Part shown: piece by piece, positions 59,352 through 64,000 of the stretch
How the letters are laid out: every line of letters begins with the position of its first letter
How positions within the stretch are numbered: position 1 is the first letter of the stretch
Assembly: GCA_017303735.1 (NCBI GenBank)
Contig: JAFLCF010000001.1
Coordinates: 16,894 to 80,893, forward strand
Direction of reading: 5' to 3'
From: Anaerolineae bacterium
Lineage (GTDB): Bacteria; Chloroflexota; Anaerolineae; Anaerolineales; Villigracilaceae
DNA length: 64,000 bases
Position numbers and translations under genes: made by a program
The notes under the pieces: model-generated
What the model was told of the DNA's origin: nothing
The model's input: the letters and a program-made list of their open reading frames with translations, nothing else
The model's database searches: none

Positions 59352-60044
59352 GTGAGACGTATTCATATATTACTGTCAATTCAATCGCTTCTTGCGATTC
59401 TGGTTTCGATCAACCGTCTCGGTTCGTGGACGTTGGGTTATGTGAGCCCAAATGAATTTTTGCGCTGGGTGGATTTGAATAATATCTTCATCTCGTTCGT
59501 CAGTCTCATTGCAGCATATTTGCTCAAGAAATCCATTGAATACAACTCACCTGCACGTGAAGGTGTCGCACACACGCTTTGGAATCTGGTGTTCTTTGCA
59601 GGTGTTTATCTGAGTGCGCTAAGTTATGGCTTTCACGAGATGACGAATTACCTGCATGTCCGTTTCTGCGAACCTGACCCGGGCAGCGACCTGTGCCGGA
59701 TCATTATTTTCAACGACGACCAGTTCAGCCATTGGCTATTCTTTGCCGGGTTTATCATGGCAAATGTGGCGATTTTGTTTTTGCAGTTCCTCTTTCCTTA
59801 TCAAGGGGATATGCGAGTTGGCGATATTGCCCTGCTTTTATCGAATTCTCTCTTTTTGGGTTTGGGTGTGATGGCGAATCTCGGCTTTGAGGAGATCGGT
59901 CTGGATTTGTATGTGGTAGGTCTTCTCGCCCTGGTTTCGTTGTACCTGCTTTGGAAACGAGGCAGGCAGCCGATGTTCATCTATTACACATCCGTATATT
60001 GTCTGGGTTTGGTTGGTAGTCTATTAGCGCAGGCGCTGCGCTGA
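59352..60044 (+). CDS. Membrane protein, unknown family
   Basis: A 230-residue integral membrane protein with about six hydrophobic segments. The start is GTG 59352, right after the HEAT gene. A loop between TM3 and TM4 has two cysteines (RFCEPDPGSDLCR) and a nearby histidine (FSHWLFF). No family recognised. It has a membrane-protein neighbour downstream (60084) at 39 nt, on the same strand. Confidence 0.7.
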   Translation: MRRIHILLSIQSLLAILVSINRLGSWTLGYVSPNEFLRWVDLNNIFISFVSLIAAYLLKKSIEYNSPAREGVAHTLWNLVFFAGVYLSALSYGFHEMTNYLHVRFCEPDPGSDLCRIIIFNDDQFSHWLFFAGFIMANVAILFLQFLFPYQGDMRVGDIALLLSNSLFLGLGVMANLGFEEIGLDLYVVGLLALVSLYLLWKRGRQPMFIYYTSVYCLGLVGSLLAQALR

Positions 60045-60083
60045 TTTTGCAACAGAACAATTAAAAGGTCACGGGAGGCTCAC

Positions 60084-61862
60084 ATGAAAGACAATATTGC
60101 CAATGTCCTTGAAGATTTTGAGAAACTCGCCTATAAGATTCTGATGTGGGTCATCCTCGTCCCGAAAACCGTAATCAAAGTGGTGGTGGACCCAGGCTTT
60201 GTGCCAGGATACGTACGCGGGGAATTAGCCAGTGAGAAAGGACAACAGTTCGACGAATACATTTCTCCGATGTTGTTATATCTTGGGGTAACGCTTCTGC
60301 CAGCTGTGGCGATTTATCTTCTCCCTTCATTCGGAATGGAAGTTTTGTCTAAGTATGAGGACCCAAGCATATATGCTGACGCGTTCGTGGAAACCGAGCA
60401 GGGGCAGTTCAGTATTAACGACCCGGCAATAAGCGGTTTTAGTGTTCCGGTTACGGGTGAGATACAACAGGAAGCGCAAATTGAACAAAGAACATTCTTA
60501 GGGCATGCAATTGACCTGCGCGTGGAATTAAAGACTCGTGCGGATACGTCTCAACAATGGCATAACTTCAGGTGGGATATCTGGGAATGTGGAAATCGAG
60601 ACCCTAACTCGGGAACTTGCAATTTCGATGTCTATTATTATGGCGAAATTCATGACCAACAATTCGGTGTTGCCTGTATCTATGGGACATCGTTTGAAGG
60701 GGCTGAGAATCCAAACTGTCTTAATTCTCCAAACGATACTCCAACAGATCAACACTGGTTAGCTCTTGCCTACACCATTTCTTTTCCTGAGAAAAATGTT
60801 CAGGGATATAAAAATAACAGAAATCTGGTCTCTGATAGTTTTTCTTGGTTTTATCGCCCCAATGATCTTGAACAGGGAGTATATCGGATAAAAATATCCT
60901 CCATTACAAGAAATTTGAATGATCCTACTATTAAAGTCGAAACGGATGAAATCACCCTAGACTTGTTCACCTATGCATTCAGCTCCGAATTCAGTATCAC
61001 CCCAAATTCCGGATATTCTTCGCTGGATGACTCCGATAGGCGGAATTCTATTTTTTATTTTCTTGGATTTAATTTCAACCCTGAAAAAGATGGGGAGGGG
61101 GAATCGCGCAGTTTAGCAGACCGACTTGAAAGCGGTGAAACCATCGCTTTTGGGCTGGCGTTATTACTGCCCCCCTTACTGCTGGCTGGGGCGATCGGGC
61201 TATTCGTTGGTCCTATAACGATCTTAGGTGAAGATGGTTCCGTAAAATCCAAGTCTTCTATTGGTGAAGACGCCCTTCGGGAAAATTTTTATTCGCAATG
61301 CTATTATTTTGCGCCGGTCGGCATGGCGTTTTGGTCTTGGTACTACTCTTTGAATTTTTATACATATGATATTCAATACCGCGGAGAATGGCTATGGATT
61401 CCCCTTGCCTTAGCGCTGCTTTGGTTTGTGGTTGTGGAAATCTATTCGATTGCAGCAGGGTTGCCCTCAAAGAGTAAGATCGCCGCATTCTTTATCTTGT
61501 TTGGATGCCTTGTCGTGATGTTCTTAGTCGTTCGTCTGGGACAGGCATTTGAGTACAATTTTGACTGGTTGAGGAAATCAGCCATTTGGTCGTACCCTGG
61601 TATTACTTTATTACTTGCATTGGGCGTGATCTACAGGCAATTCTTTTGGAAAAGAAAGAATAAAAAAAGGTGCAAAACTGAAAAGAGGAAGCTAACTAGT
61701 TTAAGACAAGCAACTTGCCAATGGCAGGTGCAATGCCCGTCAAGTCCGAGACGTCTGCAAAGGCGTCTCGATTTGTTTTATTCCCAAATAATAGAAGCGG
61801 AACATGAGCCGCGGTATGTTTGCGGGTACCGAGGTCTTCCATGTTGCCATGATCTGAGGTGA
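60084..61862 (+). CDS. Large membrane protein, unknown family, with doubtful C-terminus
   Basis: A 592-residue predicted membrane protein. One or two TMs near residues 18-32 and 67-85 are followed by a large extracytoplasmic domain (about 90-340). It contains a Cys pair (NRDPNSGTCNFD), then CIYGTSF and NCLNSPND. Several TMs follow (about 355-525). GGGAGG precedes the ATG. The last about 50 residues (after WKRKNKKRCKTEKRK) run antisense through the 3' end of the convergent phosphomutase-like gene, so the ancestral stop near 61690 may have been lost. Function unknown. Confidence 0.65.
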   Translation: MKDNIANVLEDFEKLAYKILMWVILVPKTVIKVVVDPGFVPGYVRGELASEKGQQFDEYISPMLLYLGVTLLPAVAIYLLPSFGMEVLSKYEDPSIYADAFVETEQGQFSINDPAISGFSVPVTGEIQQEAQIEQRTFLGHAIDLRVELKTRADTSQQWHNFRWDIWECGNRDPNSGTCNFDVYYYGEIHDQQFGVACIYGTSFEGAENPNCLNSPNDTPTDQHWLALAYTISFPEKNVQGYKNNRNLVSDSFSWFYRPNDLEQGVYRIKISSITRNLNDPTIKVETDEITLDLFTYAFSSEFSITPNSGYSSLDDSDRRNSIFYFLGFNFNPEKDGEGESRSLADRLESGETIAFGLALLLPPLLLAGAIGLFVGPITILGEDGSVKSKSSIGEDALRENFYSQCYYFAPVGMAFWSWYYSLNFYTYDIQYRGEWLWIPLALALLWFVVVEIYSIAAGLPSKSKIAAFFILFGCLVVMFLVVRLGQAFEYNFDWLRKSAIWSYPGITLLLALGVIYRQFFWKRKNKKRCKTEKRKLTSLRQATCQWQVQCPSSPRRLQRRLDLFYSQIIEAEHEPRYVCGYRGLPCCHDLR

Positions 61863-62613
61863 GTAGGATCAAATCGGTGCTTAGATCCCAATCTGCCAGC
61901 AGACCTTTGAGGACACCATCAAAAGTTTCGAGCTGGTTCACTGCCCAGGGCATATCCTGTTTGTGCCCGGCATAGTCACTTGCCCAATATTCAAAGAAGG
62001 AAAAGTCGTATTGTCTGGCGAGACGGGCGAGTTCTTTGCCAGCAAGCTCAGGCGTGAATAGCGGTGCGTCAGTGATATTGAGGAAGGTACGCCAGCCTTC
62101 ACCGGTAAAATCGGCGGCGAGGGCATTGCTTTCATAATAATCCTTGTCGGTGAAGAGGGAGATGCCTGCATTTGTCAACGCTAGAGGGATGGAAGAGTAT
62201 AAGCGTTTCCCTGAGTCGATGCCGTCAAAGTAGCGTGGGGGGTAGGCGTTGAGCAGGGCGGCTTTTTTCCCAGCGTTGACGGTTTTTGAGAAAATAGTGT
62301 GCCCATTGAGATACTGAGCGACTTCAGGATTCGGTTTGGGTCCGTAGTGATAACCAAGTTCTGCGGGAATGTTAATGCCTGTCAATAGCACGGCTTGACC
62401 TGTTGCAGATTGCGGTAATCCTTTTATGCCGAGATTGGGGTCTATGGCTTTCAGAGAAACCATGTCGCTTTCAAAAGGCGCAGTGGATTTGGTCAGCTTT
62501 TTATCGCCGAGCAATGACTCAAGGTGCGGCATGTTCGCGCGCAGAAATGGGTTCGTCTCTGGGTTGTCTTCGCCGAGACCAATGCCGTCTAAAAATAGGA
62601 AGAGGATTTTCAT
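61696..62613 (-). CDS. Phosphoglycerate-mutase-like/alkaline-phosphatase-superfamily metalloenzyme
   Basis: A 305-residue protein of the alkaline phosphatase superfamily (metalloenzyme domain of cofactor-independent phosphoglycerate mutase type). The N-terminus FLFLDGIGLGEDNPETNPF carries the first metal Asp. QSATGQAVLLTG holds the nucleophile-position Thr/Ser. DYAGHKQDM and LLTSDHGNMED with RKHTAAHVPLLLFG supply the metal-binding Asp and His residues. ATG 62613 is chosen; a frame from 62631 adds MLLPSL. It lacks the full-length iPGM insertion, so the substrate is unclear. It overlaps the convergent membrane gene by 167 nt. Confidence 0.85.
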   Translation of the reverse strand: MKILFLFLDGIGLGEDNPETNPFLRANMPHLESLLGDKKLTKSTAPFESDMVSLKAIDPNLGIKGLPQSATGQAVLLTGINIPAELGYHYGPKPNPEVAQYLNGHTIFSKTVNAGKKAALLNAYPPRYFDGIDSGKRLYSSIPLALTNAGISLFTDKDYYESNALAADFTGEGWRTFLNITDAPLFTPELAGKELARLARQYDFSFFEYWASDYAGHKQDMPWAVNQLETFDGVLKGLLADWDLSTDLILLTSDHGNMEDLGTRKHTAAHVPLLLFGNKTNRDAFADVSDLTGIAPAIGKLLVLN

Positions 62614-62622
62614 AAGGGAAGG

Positions 62623-62699
62623 AAGTAACAAGGAATGAGAAACGAGGTGCGAGATGTAAGACGAGGAGAACTCGTCACTTGTTACTCGTCAACTCGTTA
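62623..62699. repeat. Two-sided heptanucleotide array
   Basis: Units AAGTAAC, AAGGAAT, GAGAAAC, GAGGTGC, GAGATGT in one half and TCGTCAC, TTGTTAC, TCGTCAA in the complementary half. It lies between the phosphomutase start and methyltransferase end and encodes the methyltransferase's last residues (SNELTSNK). Confidence 0.65.
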
Positions 62700-63268
62700 C
62701 TCACCTGCCACAAGAACCATGCTGAGGTCCGCTCACGGGCATCGAAGCCGTCTTTGCGGGAGAGGAGAGTCAGGTTATGGCGTTGGATCAGGTCAAGGTC
62801 GGCGTCGGCAAGCCCGAGTGCGGATTGAGGCGCGGCGGATTTTAAGAAGCCGTACATGAACCAGAATCCGCTTGGGGCTAAGATGCGAGTCAGTTGGGTC
62901 AGGTAATCCGCTTTGTTGTCGATTCCGTGAAAACAACCAAGATCGAGTGCAAGGTTGTATGGCGGGGAGACGTGTTTCATTTGTGAGGCGTCGTCTGTGA
63001 AAACATTGGCGCGCACCCCTGCTCGTTTAATTTTTTGTTTGGCAAGAGACACGGCACGTGGGGAAAAATCAAAACCATCTGCCTGCCAGCCTGCATTGAC
63101 CAATGTGATGAGGTTGGTGCCGGTGCCGCAGCCAATATCGAGCGCGCGCCCGGCGGGATGGTTTGCCATGAAGTCGTACAATTCGGGTGGTGAGATGCCG
63201 CTATCCCATGGGGCAGTGCTGAACCAATAACTAAGGTCGAATTTTAGTTGGCGGAGGAAGTTACTCAT
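62675..63268 (-). CDS. Class I SAM-dependent methyltransferase
   Basis: A 197-residue methyltransferase. Motif I is ALDIGCGTGTNLITLVNAGWQADGFD (about 42-67), followed by FSPRAVSLAKQKIKRAG, and motif III is LALDLGCFHGI, all typical of small-molecule methyltransferases of the tellurite-resistance/thiopurine type. The start is ATG 63268, inside the last codons of the thioredoxin gene (8-nt overlap) and without its own clear ribosome-binding site, so translation is probably coupled to that of the thioredoxin. Its last codons come from a heptad array. Substrate unknown. Confidence 0.82.
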   Translation of the reverse strand: MSNFLRQLKFDLSYWFSTAPWDSGISPPELYDFMANHPAGRALDIGCGTGTNLITLVNAGWQADGFDFSPRAVSLAKQKIKRAGVRANVFTDDASQMKHVSPPYNLALDLGCFHGIDNKADYLTQLTRILAPSGFWFMYGFLKSAAPQSALGLADADLDLIQRHNLTLLSRKDGFDARERTSAWFLWQVSNELTSNK

Positions 63269-63749
63269 TGGCAAGGCTGTCGCGCACGCGCTGTGGGTCA
63301 AACTCTCCGACCATGCGCCAGATTTCATTTCCATCAGCGTCAAAATAGATGAAGGTTGGGGTGAATTCAAAACCATATACAGGAGAAAGTTCCATGCCGA
63401 CCTCTTCCTGAATGTTGAGGCGGATGATATGGATTTGATCGTTAACTTCCAGTTCGAGCTCGTCGACGACGGGCTTTAGCGAGACGCAACGTATTCAGTA
63501 GGGGGATTGGAATTCGAGCAGGACGGGTTTGCCTGCGCCGATCATGGCTTGGACTTCTTTGGCATCATCCATGAGCAGGGTGGGGCGTGGGTGCAGGGCA
63601 GCCCAGGCAACGATCAGCCCGGCGACGATGACGCCAAAGGCAAGATAATCGTTCCATTTGGGTTTATTTGCCAGTAAAATGATCCCGGCGATCAGAGCGA
63701 AGCCGGCTGAAATGGAAATATATGAATATTCGCCGAAAAGGGTGCTCAT
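63261..63749 (-). CDS. Membrane-anchored thioredoxin, probable selenoprotein (in-frame TGA at UxxC)
   Basis: A 162-residue frame with one internal TGA (63497-63495, codon 85). Residues 8-28 and 34-53 are two TM helices; residues about 60-162 are a thioredoxin fold. The active site reads LEFQSPY-[TGA]-IRC, where other thioredoxins have W/Y-C-x-x-C, so TGA replaces the first catalytic Cys and Cys88 remains. After TGA, 77 codons continue without another stop and show the thioredoxin cis-Pro region (EFTPTFIYFDADG) and terminal helix. A SECIS-like hairpin lies at 63457-63475. Selenocysteine is the best reading. The alternatives are a nonsense mutation (TGC or TGT to TGA) or an assembly error. Confidence 0.72.
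63457..63475 (-). promoter_or_regulatory. Candidate bacterial SECIS hairpin
   Basis: On the mRNA, nucleotides 23-41 counted from the U of UGA pair 23-30 with 34-41 (one C-A mismatch), leaving a 3-nt loop GUC. The loop begins with G followed by U, 28 nt after the UGA. This distance and the G-U in the apical loop fit known bacterial SECIS elements, although the short loop and mismatch make it a candidate only. Confidence 0.5.
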
Positions 63750-63797
63750 GGGTTCCAGTTACAGAGTTGTCATATTTAATGAGTGACGCATCTCACT

Positions 63798-63826
63798 TTG
63801 ACAATTCATTTGAGTTCTTTTACAAT
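63798..63826 (+). promoter_or_regulatory. Sigma-70 promoter of the EF-G-like gene
   Basis: Perfect TTGACA (63798-63803), a 17-nt spacer and TACAAT (63821-63826), start near 63833. The region 63750-63872 is otherwise without a gene. Confidence 0.8.
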
Positions 63827-63872
63827 CGTGCAACCTGCTTGACAAATTTAAATAACAGGAAGGTAACTTACG

Positions 63873-64000
63873 ATGAAAGAGTATACCACCGAGTTTATCC
63901 GCAACGTTGCATTGGTGTCGCATGGCGGAGCAGGAAAGACCATGCTGGCAGAAGCTTTTCTGCATGTAACGGGGGCAACAACCCGCCTTGGCAAGGTGGA
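63873..64000 (+). CDS. Elongation factor G-like GTPase, 3' end outside window
   Basis: The first 42 codons of a translational GTPase. The sequence EYTTEFIRNVALVSHGGAGKTMLAEAFL shows the EF-G opening with the P-loop GGAGKT (residues 18-23), followed by the GATTRLGKVE segment typical of the EF-G paralogue group (FusA2-like) rather than canonical EF-G. AGGAAGG lies 9 nt before the ATG. The right window edge cuts the gene. Function in translocation or ribosome recycling follows from the family. Confidence 0.82.
   Translation, partial: MKEYTTEFIRNVALVSHGGAGKTMLAEAFLHVTGATTRLGKV

Noticed and set aside
63261..63749. Alternative genetic code (TGA as sense codon)
   Set aside because: Many intact genes here end in TGA with tight downstream starts (7071-7073, 25482-25484, 43250-43252, 38598-38600), so TGA is a normal stop; recoding must be local.
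63495..63749. Thioredoxin gene as a simple 84-residue protein ending at the TGA
   Set aside because: The product would be only two TM helices and the first strand of a thioredoxin fold; the conserved remainder follows in frame.
1..64000. tRNA, rRNA or insertion-sequence genes
   Set aside because: I looked for tRNA T-arm/acceptor patterns, rRNA and transposase motifs on both strands and found none I could support.

Overview
This 64 kb window is a gene-dense stretch (roughly half G+C by eye) of a free-living bacterial chromosome. The style of the proteins points to Chloroflexota, most likely Anaerolineae. The pointers are lipoproteins and surface proteins with Thr/Pro-rich linkers, a giant GAF-domain kinase, PATAN and V4R signalling proteins, leaderless-looking promoters, and a Lys-rich tail on pyruvate phosphate dikinase. 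This placement is inference; no rRNA or other phylogenetic marker is present. Both ends are cut: a GNAT gene at the left and an EF-G-like gene at the right.

Layout. 1-4.8 kb: acetyltransferases, a zinc-ribbon protein, a HAD phosphatase and an MFS transporter. 4.9-19.7 kb: a same-strand block of eleven genes, mostly signalling: PATAN protein, MglA-like GTPase, alpha/beta hydrolase, V4R protein, left-handed beta-helix protein, acyl-ACP-reductase-like enzyme, response regulator with degenerate GGDEF, an approximately 2470-residue histidine kinase with about eleven GAF domains, response regulator, and a second hydrolase. 19.8-25.5 kb: a TPP-riboswitch-controlled thiamine locus (thiN, thiB, thiP, thiQ) interrupted by a lipoprotein gene. 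25.5-40.6 kb: small membrane proteins, 6-phosphofructokinase, M29 aminopeptidase, an ADH-Gfo/Idh fusion, an AT-rich acyltransferase, ppdK, hemW, an MFS transporter and a methyltransferase. 40.8-43.9 kb: spermidine synthesis (speD-speE) behind a structured leader, and an mhqO/mhqD-like pair. 44-53.6 kb: two very large secreted paralogues flanking a TIR-TM-WD40 protein. 53.6-56.9 kb: the pyruvate dehydrogenase E1alpha-E1beta-E2 operon without E3. 57-64 kb: small membrane protein, lipoprotein, HEAT protein, two membrane proteins, a phosphoglycerate-mutase-like protein, a methyltransferase and a thioredoxin.

Two observations stand out. First, the membrane thioredoxin gene at 63261-63749 (minus strand) carries an in-frame TGA exactly where the first catalytic cysteine of the CxxC motif belongs. 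The frame stays open for 77 more codons, a SECIS-like hairpin lies 22 nt after the TGA, and the downstream methyltransferase start overlaps the end of the gene. This is a probable selenoprotein (UxxC thioredoxin).

Second, about twenty loci carry short degenerate tandem arrays with a strict 7-nt period, in several sequence families. They occur inside genes (thiN, thiP, the ADH fusion, hemW, the pdhC linker) and between genes, sometimes as two head-to-head halves. They resemble the heptanucleotide STRR repeats known from cyanobacteria and appear to be a dispersed repeat system of this genome.
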